Assembly (NCBI GenBank): GCA_015680685.1
Contig: MNCI01022155.1
Location: 97,540-161,539 of the forward strand
DNA length: 64,000 nucleotides
Direction of reading: 5' to 3'
Origin: Gnetum montanum
Taxonomy: Eukaryota > Streptophyta > Gnetopsida > Gnetales > Gnetaceae
Below the pieces are notes generated by a model that saw only the letters and a program-made list of their open reading frames with translations, did not search any database and was not told the origin of the DNA. This document shows positions 36,560-49,236 of the stretch, in pieces. The position numbers and the translations under genes were made by a program. The first letter of the stretch is position 1, and every line of letters starts with the position of its first letter.

Positions 36560-37065
36560 TGTGATATCTTGTTTCTAGATGTCATGGAAAATATCAAATA
36601 TATGTAACATTTGATATTATGAATAATGAGTATAGTAGGAAAAATGCAAAAGAAATGAAAAGGAAATTTATTAATGAGAAAAATGTGAAATAATGTGTAT
36701 ATTTGTGTCATACTCCAAGGGTTCCTTAGGAATATCTTACTTTTGCATGTATTCTTTATATGTAATCCATAATTGCCATCATGGTTAGGCCCAAACCCTA
36801 CTAGAAGGGATGGTAGTCACCTTTTTTTCTTACTTTACCTAGCCCTTATTACTCATCTTTATTGGTTGCATACCTTGATACTAGCACAACCTCTAATTAT
36901 TGAGTATAAATACCTCACATTAAACACCCAAAGGTCACTTCAAGAGACATGTTTATTATTTACAACATGCTCTTTTGGGTTCTTATAATAGTAATTATAT
37001 TACTTATTACATAGTGATATCATTGTGGTTACAAAATGATATGATTTGAAAATGAGGATGTAACA
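36560..37065 (-). repeat. Left LTR of an outer copia-like element O1
   Basis: On + begins TGTGATATCTTG and ends GGATGTAACA, so it has TG...CA ends in either reading. It is similar along its length to 53,858 to about 54,371 in the same orientation (shared blocks CAAATATATGTAACATT, ATTACTTATTACATAG). The distance between the two, less the nested elements, leaves about 3.6 kb of internal DNA. Confidence 0.5.
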
Positions 37066-39043
37066 AATTATCCTATTTAGGTTTTTTTCATCCTCAAATG
37101 AGTTTACATTAAGGATATTTGTTTAGACTTCATACTTTGTCCATTTTATAATGCTTTTATTACTAATTTTGAATGTGGTTATATATTTTTAAGTATTCTT
37201 ACTTACTCTAAAAATGAAATATAAGTGAGAAAATTATTTGGAAAAATAAATTAATTATGTAAAAAAATAATTGCAATTTTTAGGTAATAAAAAGAGGTAA
37301 ATAAAAGATCTACTAACCATTAATCACAAGTCCTAACTAGGGTTATACTAAGTAAAAATCATGTTTTGGTTACCTAAGTGAAGGTAGGACAAATCCTTAT
37401 TTCCAACTTGAATTAAACGAGAATATTTTACTTACCTAACTTAGAAATATAAATTAAATAGAGAAAGAAAATAAAATAAAAAAAACAAAAAATAGAATCA
37501 AGCATAGGAGACTTTCCTCAATTTTATTTCTCATTAAGAATCAAGTTATATTTCTATCATAAGGGAGATATGGTTAGAGGGCCACATTTGGCATGGTAAG
37601 GCTTAATCTTACTATTCATGAACATCATTTGTTTTGAGTTCAAAAAGTTGACTTATCTATAAATAATTAAATCTGGCTAGAATCTACACTTACTAATGGG
37701 ATGGTATGATGAATTGATGACAACATCTTCAATAAAAATATGAAGGCACATAACTTCCTAAAATCTTAATCATTATTTCTTCCTTGTATGTAGATGTGTT
37801 ACTAGATTCTCTTATGGCTCATTCTTTCTCGTAGATATCATATGCCTTGTTAGGACAAGGTTATGATTCCCCTTGATGGTTGATTCCTACCAAATGATCT
37901 AATTACTTTTTAGATTGTCAATTGCTCCTCAAAGTACTTGATTTATTGCATGGTTATTTGCATTCATTTCCTAGACTTCTAATGACCTTTGAAACCTTGT
38001 TAGAATACTAACTTCAATAATCTAACTAATGAAAAAGTGATCTTCACAAACCTAGGACTATTTGTAAGGCTTATTAGCCTACAAATAATTACAAATATTA
38101 CTTAATTACCTAATTTTGAGATCCAAAATAACCAGAAAAATGACAAATTTATTAGACATAATCATTAGATTGTTAGATATGATTAGTTTATCTAGGATTT
38201 AGCCTCCTAAGACATGATTTAGATTATCATTGAATGATGAATCTAACATCATCATTAGATTTAGAAGGCTAAAAAATATTAGAAAAAACTATCTATTTTT
38301 TATTAAAAGAACATTAGATGCCCAAGTTATGCTAAATATATTCATAATGTTATTAAGATATAATTTAAGAAAGAGGATTTAGGACTAATTTTAAAGGTCA
38401 TTCACACTAAATTTGACTTCACCATTGATTCTAAGAAGATTAAAATCTATAAAAAATTACTAGTTGTTTAGCAAAAGAGTTTTGAAATCCAAAATTATGA
38501 AGTTTAAAATTCAAAATGAGGGCATAAGTTTTAAGACTTTCTATAACTTTTTAAGAGATCACTCATCCTAGTACTACTCTAAAAGTAGAGAATTTAATTT
38601 TTGAGTTTTTAAAAAGCTTGTTATCAATCAGTCTATTTGACTGATTTGGTTAAATTTAACTAGTTCATGGTATTTAAATTTTAAATTTTAAATTTAAATT
38701 TTTAATGAGATTTTTTCACCAAATTTTGGTGTAAACCTATACTATTCATGGTCACCTAGTCTAGTACAAGAATACCACAAGTCCATACAATCCTTGGTAT
38801 CCATGAACATTACAAGTGTGTACTATTAAAAAATGTGGAAAGATAAATGAATGATGTGGGTTTTGATGTCATGGAAGGAAAAATTGATGAAGGCAGTAGC
38901 TATTGAGGTGCATAGTAGATAGTAGAGATGGTAGGCTTTACTGGTTGAGGTTGTACTAGCAGAGGAACCAATGATAGATGTTAAGGAAGAACATACAAGA
39001 CACTAGTGTTAGCAAGCATGCAAAGCATGATGCAAGTGAGGAT
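37066..39043 (-). other. Internal DNA of putative element O1, left of EC
   Basis: AT-rich with no recognisable domain. If O1 is real, this is its 3' internal part; it may be non-autonomous or too decayed to read. Confidence 0.35.
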
Positions 39044-39307
39044 TGTTGAAATTTTGCTATGTCAAAACCTTAAGGAAAATGAAGAATAAAGGACGTTTGT
39101 TGTGGATGTTGTATTTACATGACAAGAATAAGAACTCCACATCATGTACAAGGACTCAAGGAAGCATGGCTATCAAAGTAAAAGAATTCATAGAAAAAAT
39201 AAAAGCATGGACAAGTACGAAAACTACACGCTAAATTAAGATGCTCTAGGGATTGAGATGAAGAAAAATAAACAAGAGAAAGCCTCAGGAACCAAAGCTC
39301 AAAATTT
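39044..39307 (+). repeat. Truncated 5' LTR of EC
   Basis: Matches the first about 265 bp of the 3' LTR (51,127-51,391), including GACAAGAAxAAGAACTCCA and GATGCTCTAGGGATTGAGA. It ends where integrase sequence (STSRPLDLFHM) begins. Confidence 0.8.
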
Positions 39308-39783
39308 TTGGTAAGAAAAATTATATATCTACCTCTCGTCCCTTAGATCTATTTCATATGGTTGTAGTTGGTCCTTTTGAAACACTCAACTTGGGAAAGA
39401 AAAGGTACTTTTTAACCATTGTTGATGATTATTCTTGTTTTACTTTGGTTGCCTTTTTATATCTTATGGATGAGGTATTTGATCATTTTTTAAGAATTTG
39501 CAATCAGAACCAAAAAAAAAAAAGCTATGGTGTTAAAGTTATCAAGAGTGACAATTGGGGAGAATTCAAGAATGCCAAGTTTGAGCAATTTTGCAAAATG
39601 AATAACATACTTCATCAATTTTCTTCTACAAGAACTCCAACAAAATGGTGTAGTTGAAAGGAAAATAGGATCTTGAATGAAATGGGAAGAACCATATTGA
39701 ATGACTAAAATCTTCCCTATCACTTTTGGGCTGAAGCTATTAACACTACTTGCTATGTCTCCAGCATATTCTTGGTAAGAAGG
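39308..39783 (+). pseudogene. Integrase fragment of EC, left of E2
   Basis: Reads STSRPLDLFHMVVVGPFETL, LTIVDDYSCFTLVAFL, VIKSDNWGEF and, after a frameshift near 39,640, GVVERK. Ends CYVSSIFLVRR at the E2 insertion. The first catalytic Asp (HMD) is Val. Confidence 0.85.
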
Positions 39784-40656
39784 TGATGAGCGATGAGGTA
39801 CCCCTATTCCCAACCATATGAATCACAAGCGTTCACACATAATTTGATCAAATTTCATAGACCTTAAGTTCTTGAGTAAACTAGTTCCAAGATGTGAAAT
39901 TTAATCATGACAATTGTTGTCTTCTCAACTATACTTGTGGAGTTTAATTGTATGGTTAAGTATAATTGAGGCACATGATTTTTATTATTTTATATTTTAT
40001 TTATCTATGATTAGGAATAGGTTGAAACATAATTTATAATCAAATTTACTTAATCAAATTGCTAATTAATAACTAACTATCCTAACATAAGTATTCAATC
40101 CCACTTTCTATGCACATCTTAAATGTGTATAATGCTACTAGGTTATCAAATGTTAAGCATTGTTGGGGTTACCAAGAGTCATACGCATGCTTGAAGTAAT
40201 CGTATTTATGTGCTTAATTAATTGGATGCTATTGAATCTAATTAGCTTACTTTGGCTTAATTACTTGGAAGTGTTAAAGGAAATTTCATAAAACATTAAA
40301 TGCATAAATAAAGTATTTAAGCTAGCCAAGGTGTTGCAAGGTTTGATTAGAAAGCTCATCTTTATTTTCATACACACTGTCATGCTCAGGTACAATAGTG
40401 CTTGAATAAAGATTCATACACTTAATAACTCTTATTGTAAGCACTTTGGAAAATATTCTAACTCTAGAGAAACAAACTTTAAGAGATATGCTATGCTATG
40501 ACAAAAACTATATGAAAACCATGTGCCCAAGTTCCATATTTATAGGCTAACACATACCTTGTGATATCAGATATCAAACATCACATATTAGGGTCCGATA
40601 TTGGGCCTTTAACATTGCAACTTCTATATTAGAGCTAGTCAAAACATGACTCATCA
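39784..40656 (-). repeat. 3' LTR of E2
   Basis: TGATGAGCGATGAGG to TGACTCATCA on +, 873 bp. A TATA box on minus lies near 40,540. To its right on + is TGCCTCCATGACTAAATG, the complement of PPT-2. Confidence 0.88.
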
Positions 40657-42600
40657 TGCCTCCATGACTAAATGAAAACTTTCCCTTGAGTAAGCAAGAG
40701 GAGGAACAAGTTTCTTACAAAATATTGGGTAGGTATGGGATTATTGACTAACATGCAAACATGACTTTGATGGAATAGACAAATTCTAAGTGCTTGAGTT
40801 TATAGATTTACAATCTTTTATAAAATTGAGTGTTCATGACAACAAAATTGAACACCATGGACAAAGTTGACATCCAACTCCTTTGGCAGTGGAAGAGTGA
40901 GTGTGAAGATCCAATGATCATGATTAGTCCTCATCACATGGTGCTATTGCTTATCTATTAGTGAATATGGTCTTGCTTCTAGTCCGTGCTTTCCACTATA
41001 ATCATAATAGAGTCATGGATTAGTGTGTAATGTGTAACATATATCTTTTAAGTACCTTATCTCATTGGTGGTTACACTTGGCTAGGTTGTGATTATGATG
41101 GATTGATTCCTTTAATAGTGTTAGTGTGAAGGTTGAAAAAGGGTGAAATGGATAAGCAGTTCATTAAATTCTAAAAAGTTCAAATGTAATGAAATGCTTA
41201 AAGAGGGTTTAATAATTCACAACAAATAAAAGAGGATTTCATTGGAAAAAATGTTGGGAAGATGTGCATAATTCGATGTCATTGATGGGGAACACAAAAG
41301 GATTTGATTATGAGAATGTCTAAAGGCAAAGAACTTAACTAACCCAACCAAAAGATATGCAAGTGGGTCCTCCTCAAAGCAGGCACATGTCTTTTATTGC
41401 CCTTACATAACTTCAAATCAAGGAGTCTATGGCCCTCATGGATGATTAATGGTTATAGAAGGTTAAGAACAAAAAAATCAAAAGAAACTACCTAAAAATT
41501 TTGACACATCAAACCAAAACATCGAATAAGAACATGAAACTAGCAGTGAGGTGAGACATGTAAAGCACAAATGAATGAGAGAGAGTGGGATGGAGTTCTT
41601 GATTAAGTTCACATGAGGTCCCTTGTGAATTTTGTGGTTAAATGACCTAATAAAACCCATATTTAATCCAAACCAAAACCAAAAAATTTTAGTGACATCA
41701 CATTGCCATTCTAGACCAATCCACCCCCTTGAGACATAAGAGTGCTCACATAGAACAACCATCATTCTTTATTAAAGAAGAAAAGAGAAGTAGGAAGTGA
41801 GTAAGGGCCTTAGTTAGAGGCGACCATCAGGCATGGGTAACATGTCTTTCTAGTCCCATAAGTAGTGCTTATAGCCCATTTATTTTTTTTAAGGGATGTG
41901 ATTTGAATTCCCATCATTGTTATTATTCTTTTTCTTTTTATGATGGGAACCACACCATGCAAATACTTATTTAACTTCCTATTATTAGTCGATATGGAAT
42001 GGTAAGAAATCCATGAAAACACACATGCACCCAAGTAAGTAGAAAGACATAAAGAGTACTGAGTCCCTTTGAAGCCACACATTGTTCAAATCTTTCAATC
42101 TGTTCTAAATCCAAAAACCAGCAAAGTTACAAGTTCATTAAAGTTTTATTAATGGAAAAGNTTATGGACTCATTGCCTATTTCATGAAAAATAAACCATG
42201 TCCTAGTTATCCATAACAAAATTCAAAGCTAAAATCTAGACACTAATAGTTAAATAATTGGATATCGCATGCCCACATCAATCAAACCACATTGTACCTA
42301 GTTGGCAATAAGGCATGTTATTATTAAAGCATAATAAAAAAATCATATCCAAATAATGGAAAATACATAAGAAATTATAAAATATTCAAGAAAAATAAAA
42401 TGTACTAATGATGTTGTAAAATAAAAATTTTTGAAAAATTAAGAACATAAAATTAAAAAGGTATAAGATAAAGAAGGTGTAAAATAAAATGTTATGAAAG
42501 TAACAGTGTGTAAAACAAAACAATGCAAAACAAAAAGATGAAAAACTAAGGAGCTACTTATATAGTTAGTATGGATGGCCATCTCAGCCACGATTGAGTT
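40657..42600 (-). other. PPT-2, ORF3 scrap, spacer and PPT-1 of E2
   Basis: PPT-2 is at 40,657-40,675. The end of the ORF3 region (about 40,676-40,995) keeps only its last part; the acceptor block (ATTATGATTATAG on minus) is near 40,995-41,010 but the ATG is altered. The spacer to about 42,565 matches E1. PPT-1, mutated, is near 42,565-42,595. An ambiguous base N is at 42,161. Confidence 0.6.
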
Positions 42601-43810
42601 GGAAGGAGGAGATCTGAAATTTTGAGCATGGTTGTTCATTGAGGAGGCATTTGTCACACTGACTTGCTTAGGCTCGTGGAAAGATTTGACTTGTTGTATG
42701 TTGACCAGCTGCATCTTGTTTGGGCTCTCAAGTTTGTAGATAAACATGGCCCTAGAAGGGAAAGTTTCATAAATTATATAAGGTTTGTCTCACAACATTT
42801 GGAACTTACTTCTTTAAGGTATGTATGTGGGGTTCCAATATAGCAACTTATCTCCTAGTTGAAATTTGACTTTTCTAATTTTAAGGTCATGGAAATTTTT
42901 GTTAAATGCCTTATGTAACTCATTAGATGACAAGGCCACCATTTAGTTTTTTTCTAACAAGTTGAGATTCATTAGTTTTTCCTTTTGTGCTAGACTTAAG
43001 TCAAGGTCAAGATCATAGGATATTGAAAGTGTATGGAGCTTAGATTGAATAGGAAGTGTTGGTAATTTTCTGTACACTAGATCATAGGGAGAATAGCATA
43101 TAGAAAGTTTTCATGTTGAGTAGTAGGCCTAGAGGACATTGTTAAGTTTTTTGTTCTAGTCTTTCCTATATTTGCTAATAGTTCTTATTAGAATTTTTGT
43201 GATTTTTCTATTTGTAACCTTAGCTTAACCATTGGCTTAGGGGTGGTAGGGTGTTGTTAGTTTATGTTCAACCCCCAAGTGTTGCATGAGTTTTTAAAAG
43301 GTAGTGTGTATAAAGTGGGTTCCATTGTCAGAAATTAATGCACGTGGCACACAAAACCTATTTACAAAATTTTTTTGACCGAGCAACAGTAGAAGATGTA
43401 TAGTCAGTGATAGTTGCTACTTTTGCCCATTTTGTACAATAGTTAACAACAACTATGATGTATGCCTTTTCATTTGACATGGGCCTGATGGGACCCATGA
43501 AATCAATGCTTTAGATGTTAAAGTGTTCTAGTGGTTGGATCCATTATTGAGGTCCCTCCATTCAAGTAGTCATTCCACCATCTTGTTGGTAGCATTCATA
43601 AGAGTGGACATATTAGTGAGCATCCCTGAAGATTGTTGGACAATAATACCTTGCCATTAGGATTTTAATGGTCAAGCATTCCCTAGCATAGTGGCCCCCA
43701 TAAGGCCCTTCATGAGCATCTTGGAGAATGCATGGTTGATTAGCATCAGGGACATACCAATGAACTAGGCCATTGGTGCACACCTTATAGAGGTGTCTAT
43801 TGATCTCCAT
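42601..43810 (-). pseudogene. Integrase and GPY end of E2
   Basis: From the minus strand: MEINRHLYKVCTNGLVHWYV and EGPYGGHYARECLTIKIL (43,810-43,613) form the H2C2 region. ALISDNGTHF (about 43,345-43,315) is in the core and AMFIYKLESPNKMQLVNIQQ (about 42,750-42,690) is the tail. Stops fall at several Trp and Gln positions. Confidence 0.82.
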
Positions 43811-43979
43811 AAAGCATTTTACTTGGTGAAGAAACTATTATTTCTTCTAGTGGTCCAACCCTTGTGGAATCTCTTGGGTGAGAAGATAGGTGAGAATGAC
43901 ATCATACCATTTAGACTCAATGAGAAATTATTTACTTATAGCCCAACAAAGATGAGTTCATTGGGAAATAGATTAGATA

Positions 43980-45300
43980 GTGGACTTTTATCCTCTTTAT
44001 TATCCCATCATAACCGAGACAAGTCGTTAGCGACCACATTCTCAGTTCCCTTTCGATCTACCATCGTAAGATCTAGTTCTTGCAAGATCACCAATCATGA
44101 TATGACATAAAGGCTCACCATTGGCATATTCATCAAGAAGTAGATGGTGCTATGATTCATGTGCACAAACACTTTGTATCTCAGTACATAATGCCTAAAT
44201 TTTTCTAGAGCAAATACCACGGCCATTAATTCTTTTTCTGTGGTGGTGTAGATTAGTTTTGCTTCCACAATGCTTCATCTTATGCATTGGATGTAATATG
44301 GACATTTCTTATCATCCAACTACGTAATCATAGCTTCCAAGGTGTAATTTTATGCATCCGTCATAACATGAAATGGTCTAGACTAGTTGGGTGCCTGTAG
44401 AATTGGAGTTTCTACAAGTTTCTTCTTTAGTTGCTAGAATGTTTTTCACATTCCTTGGTCCATATAAATGGAGGATTTTTCTTTGTTAGCTCAACTAATG
44501 GTTTTGCGACCTTAGAGAAATTCTCCATGAATTGCTAGTAATAGCTAGTGTGTCCAAGGAATGACCAAACATCTTTGACATTTTTTGGTTGGTAGGTTAT
44601 TCCTTAGATGACCTTGATTTTTTAAAGGTTGACCTCAATTCTTGCTTGTGATATTCTATGCCCCAATACAATGCCCTCCTTGACCACTAGATGACTCTTT
44701 TACTAATTAAGCCTAAAGTTTGTTTCAACACATGTTTTTAGTACTTGCTCAAGGTGGTCTAGGGCTTGCTCAAATGTAGCTCCATAGGTGGAGAATTCAT
44801 TCATTAAGACTTCCACCACACTATCGATTTGCTATTGAAAAATGCTAAGGACCAGATTTTGGAATGTAGCAGGGGCATTGCATAGACCAAAAGGCATCTT
44901 GTGATGTGCAAAGGTCCCCTAGGAATTTATGAAAGTTATTTTGGCCTAGTCCTTTGACATGATTTGGATTTGGTTATAGCCACTATAATGGTCCAGAAAA
45001 CTATAAAAGTAATGCCTTGATATTATGTCTAAAACCTAATCAATGAATGGTAATGAAAAATGATCCTTTAATGTTGCCATATTCAATAGTCAAAAATCAA
45101 TGCAGATCCACCACTTGCCATCTTTCTTTGGCACAATCATGAGTGGACTAATGCACTCGCTATCTGGTATGGGATAGATAAACCCCTCCTTGAGGAGTTG
45201 TTCAATTTCCTCCTTGATAATTTGATTTAGTTTGGGATTCAATCACTTTTGTGGTTGCCTCTTTAGCTTCATGGTCAAATTGGTGTAGATACGATGCTAA
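43980..45300 (-). pseudogene. Reverse transcriptase and RNase H of E2
   Basis: On minus the RT reads EEIEQLLKEGFIYPIPDSE, FLDHYSGYNQI (about 45,010), MPFGLCNAPATFQ (about 44,890) and then VLMNEFSTYGA near 44,810, where the usual MDD is MNE. RNase H follows with FHVMTDA, ITQLDDKK, KELMAVVFALEKFRHY and ENVVANDLSRL (about 44,030). The RT would copy element RNA into DNA; the loss of the paired Asp and many stops make it inactive. Confidence 0.85.
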
Positions 45301-45859
45301 CATATCATAAGATCAATCCCTATCAGTTTGGGATATGACCAAGCAAAGGCTACTAACCTTTTTTTAGCCACATTTAACAACATTTATTTTTGTTTTGGAG
45401 CAAGATTATTACTAGCTTTCCATTTTTTAAGAATACAAACTCTAGGTTGGGAAGTAGAGTTTTTAATTCAAGGGGATCTTGCTTGAAATTTTTAGGAATT
45501 TCCAACTCTCCCTAATTATTAGTATCATTTGCATTATCAGAGAGTTGATGATGAACTTGTTCTAGTTCATCCATGCATTCAACATATGCATATGTTAGGT
45601 GCTAAGTAGGTTCCATGCAAAGTGTGTTGCCTTTAGGATTTGTGATAAGCTACTAGGTGTCCTCTTGTTTTATGGCTTCTATGTATAGGCACCTTTGAAT
45701 ATCTACCTTTGGTGCACCTTGCTTGCATGTAGAGATGGATGCTAGTTTCAATAACTAGAGTTTTTGCACACAATTGCACATTGTATCGCTATATGTGATG
45801 CATGGAACTCACTTCTTCTCAATCTTCTCCAATGCATTTTCTTTAGATATTTCCAGGGA

Positions 45860-46260
45860 AAGATCTCTGATGCCCATTCTTGCATCAACGATGCTTAGCC
45901 ATGCCATTTCCGTGATGATTGGAAAGTCTCCTTTATAGTTCTCCACTTTGATCACTAGGAAATTAGCAAGATAAGATCACCCATAGATAATGATTACAAT
46001 GTCTTCCACTAGTTCCAATGGAATAGTGATGGACTGGTTTGCCAATTTTAATTTGATATTACTCTTCTTGAGAGGTGGCAGTTTCCATGTAGTATACATC
46101 TCATGAGAAATTAGGTTAACACTAGAACTTGAATCAAGAAGAGCTTTACATGGTTCATTTCCAAAAATTTGCAAATAAATAAGACTCCCAAGATTAGCTA
46201 ATTTCCTAGGAAGGTTGCCAGCATGGATCCAATCATATATGACATGAGTCAGCATAGCAA
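45860..46260 (-). pseudogene. Aspartic protease of E2
   Basis: Minus 46,255-45,977 reads EPCKALLDSSSSVNLISHEM then LANQSITIPLELVEDIV. The Asp of the active site is kept but the usual D-T/S-G is D-S-S-S, as in E3. Confidence 0.82.
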
Positions 46261-47873
46261 TATGGATTTGGGATGGGAATTTGTTTAAAGGGGACTTGAA
46301 GGAATTTGATGTAGAGGGAGATGGAGAAATAGGGTTGCCAACTGCATGTGTATGTGAGGGCTTAGGTAGATTATTGGATCAGAAGAAAGGTATTTTCTTT
46401 GATTGAGTATTTGAACCACTTAGTTAATGAACCAATTGTAGATTAATGACCCTGGTGGCATTGCATTGCTATGGTTAAGTTGGGAGTTCACCCTACATAG
46501 ATGGAATAGGTGATAGTTATGTTGAGGGTGGAGGAAGATGTCCAAGAATAGGAGTGGATAAGGATAAAAGGTGGTATTCCTTCTTGCATGTGGAGAATGA
46601 GTTTGATGATAATTAATAGGGTAGTAGTGAGGGTGGAAAGTGGAAACATGACTGGAAGAGTCATGTGGAGACAAGGGCTATTGAACATAATATCCATATG
46701 GATCAGGTTGTCTATAAGGGTATTACAACCTTGGTGGTGCCAATGCCCATGACGATGATTGTTATCACTATTGCTACTACTTGTATGGTTGTGATGGAGT
46801 TCCACTTGGATGATACTATTGTTGATGATGGAACTACCTAGAATTCCCTTGAGGATAAGGCAATCTTCTAGGTGTTTTCCTTTGTGCTAGTTATGGATTA
46901 AAAGCATACATCCTAGACTCTTGTAAGTGTGAAACAATGGGAAAAAATTCCTTAGGATGTTCATAATGGTAGATGTCACATCCACCATCATCATCTAATT
47001 CAATTCCTACAATTTCTCCTACTACAACAATCTTGCCCTTACCTCTTTGATTGACACATTTAGCTTCCTTGCATCTCCTGCAATCATGATCACTACCTTG
47101 TACTTTGGACTCTTTAGAAATTTTTAGGATAGCTTGGAATTAGCTATCCATAAAGTCCCTTAACTAATCAACCTTTGCCAAAATTTTAGAGGTAAATTTT
47201 TAAAGTAGCAAGGTTTTTTGATTTACCACCTCATCAGGTCATGATTCTTCCTCATTGTCATAGAATCAAACCTCCCTGTTGTGAATGGAAGAATCACAGT
47301 TGTACTCTTTTACACTTTTTGATTTCCTTAATTTTCTTCCTTTTGCTACTTGCTTAATCAACCTTTGGATCTAATGGGCTCTTAATTTTAACAATCTTCC
47401 TTAGGCATAGATGCCAAGATTTCTCCTCATTTTTGATCGGAGCCCATCTATAATGTGGCGAAGTTGTTCCAGTTGAGAATAACCATGGCCAGGACATCTA
47501 TGCATTAAGTAATAGTATCAACCCATAGTAGCATCCAAGGGTTCATGTGTCCCTTGTTTCCATCCCTGGATCTGCTTAAGTTGGACACTTAGGAGTACAT
47601 CTGATACTTTTCATTGAACAATTCAAGCATTGTACTTCACCATCTAATAGATTCTGGTTCTAAGGAGTTGTACCAATTTTTTGCTTCTTTAATGAGTGTC
47701 CTGGGGAACAACTTAAGCTTTTGCCACTCATTTTCTATATTTTGCAAGGCACATGCATCTTTAAAAGCTTGGAGATGATTCTATGTATCTGAGTTATATC
47801 CCCCTTTGAACCTAGGGATATTGTTCATGTCTAGCCTCTTGATCTAACTATCCTTTACATGCTTTGTGAATTA
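46261..47873 (-). pseudogene. Gag of E2, 5' truncated
   Basis: Gag-domain sequence matches E3 from about 47,400 to 47,870. A degraded knuckle (CDIYHYEHPKEFFP) lies near 46,985-46,940, followed by a Pro/Ser/His-rich linker. The match to E3 stops at 47,873, the insertion boundary. Confidence 0.75.
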
Positions 47874-47878
47874 GAAGG

Positions 47879-49236
47879 TGACCTCTAAAACTCCTTATGA
47901 ATTATGGACTGGTAGAAAACCCTTGGTAGGTTATTTTCATGTCTTTAGATTGAAATTCTATATTCTAAATGATAAAGATATTGTAAGAAAATTTGATCCT
48001 AAAATTGATGAAGGGATTTTCTTAGCATATTCATAGAGTTTTCAATAAAAGGAAATATAGTACAGAAGAAACTATAAATATTAAAATTGATGATCATGAA
48101 GTTACTACTCTAAAACCTAATGATGAAGTTATTTCCATTCAAAAATTATCAAATTTCATCAAGCTGAAATTGATAAAAATTTAGAAGTAGATAGTGAACA
48201 TGAGGAAGAGCAAGAAGATGAACTTGTGGAAATTTCTTCCATTCAACCCAAAATGCTTAGACTTAGTAGAAAACACTCTCTCAATGATGTCAATGGACAA
48301 GTTTAAGATGGTATTCAGGCAAGAAGCCAAACTAAGGAAATTTATGCTCATGTAAGATATTTTTCACAACTTGAATCCAAAAACTTCAAAGAAGGAGAAG
48401 GAGAAGAAGGATGGATTTTTTCTTTGCAAGATAAACTAATTTAATTTATTAGAAATAATGTATGGGATTTAGTACCTAAACCAAACCATAAACTAATCAT
48501 TGGAACAAAATGGGTATTTAGGAAAAAAATTGATGAAAGTGATAATATCATTAAGAATAAAGATAGATTAGTTACCAAAGAATATAATCAACAAGAAGGA
48601 ATTGATTTTGATGAAACTTTTGGTCTTGTTACTAGACTAGAATCTATTAGACTTCTTTTGGCATATGCTAGTATTAAAAATGTCAAAATATATCAAATGG
48701 ATGTAAAGAGTCCCTTTCTAAATGAGACTATATAAGAATAATTTTATGTTAGAAAACCTAAAGGATTTATAGATCCTATCAAACCCAACTATGTTTACAA
48801 ACTTAAGAAGGATGTCTATGGACTTAAATAACCTCCTAGAGTGTGGTATGAAAGACTTTCCCAACATCTTACATCAAATGATTTTGAAATAGGTAAGGCT
48901 AATGTCACCTTATTTCTTAAATAGGAAAATAGTGATATGCTTATAGTTCAAATTTATGTTGATGATATAATCCTTGGTGCCACTAATGAAACTCTTTGTA
49001 AGAAATTCTTGATCCTTATGTAATCTGGATTTGAAATGAGCATGATAGAAGAACTCAAAAACTTTCTTGGATTTTAAATCGATCAAACTATAGATGGAAA
49101 ATTCATTTGTCAAATAAAATATGTTAAAGATATTTTGCTAAAATTCAATTTGGTCGATGTCAACGTAAAAAATACTCCTATGGCTACAAGCTTCAAGCTT
49201 ACCAAAGATGATCAAGGAAAGCTTGTTGATCATAAC
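47879..49236 (+). pseudogene. Integrase end and reverse transcriptase of EC
   Basis: Reads KTPYELWTGRKP at 47,888, then WVFRKKIDESDNIIKNKDRL, VKIYQMDVKSPFLNET, VYKLKKDVYGLK and YVDDIILGATNETLCKKF (near 48,955-49,005). The catalytic YVDD is intact. Stops occur where Gln is expected, for example VYGLK-stop-PPRVWYE. Ends at GKLVDHN before the solo LTR. Confidence 0.9.

Larger units (their letters stand above)
39784..47873 (-). mobile_element. Ty3/gypsy element E2 (family G), one LTR, truncated in gag
   Basis: A minus-strand family G copy. From left on +: 3' LTR, PPT, scrap of ORF3, spacer, PPT-1, GPY, integrase, RNase H, RT, protease, gag. It is flanked by GAAGG at 39,779-39,783 and 47,874-47,878. 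Joining the copia sequence across it, counting GAAGG once, keeps the copia frame. The right end lies inside gag with no 5' LTR. All coding regions carry stops. Confidence 0.85.

Noticed and set aside
42161-42161. Ambiguous base N as a possible biological break
   Set aside because: A single N in the E2 spacer; sequence on both sides is continuous with the element.
46420-46805. His/Ser/Pro-rich minus frames
   Set aside because: Shadows of the degraded gag linker of E2.
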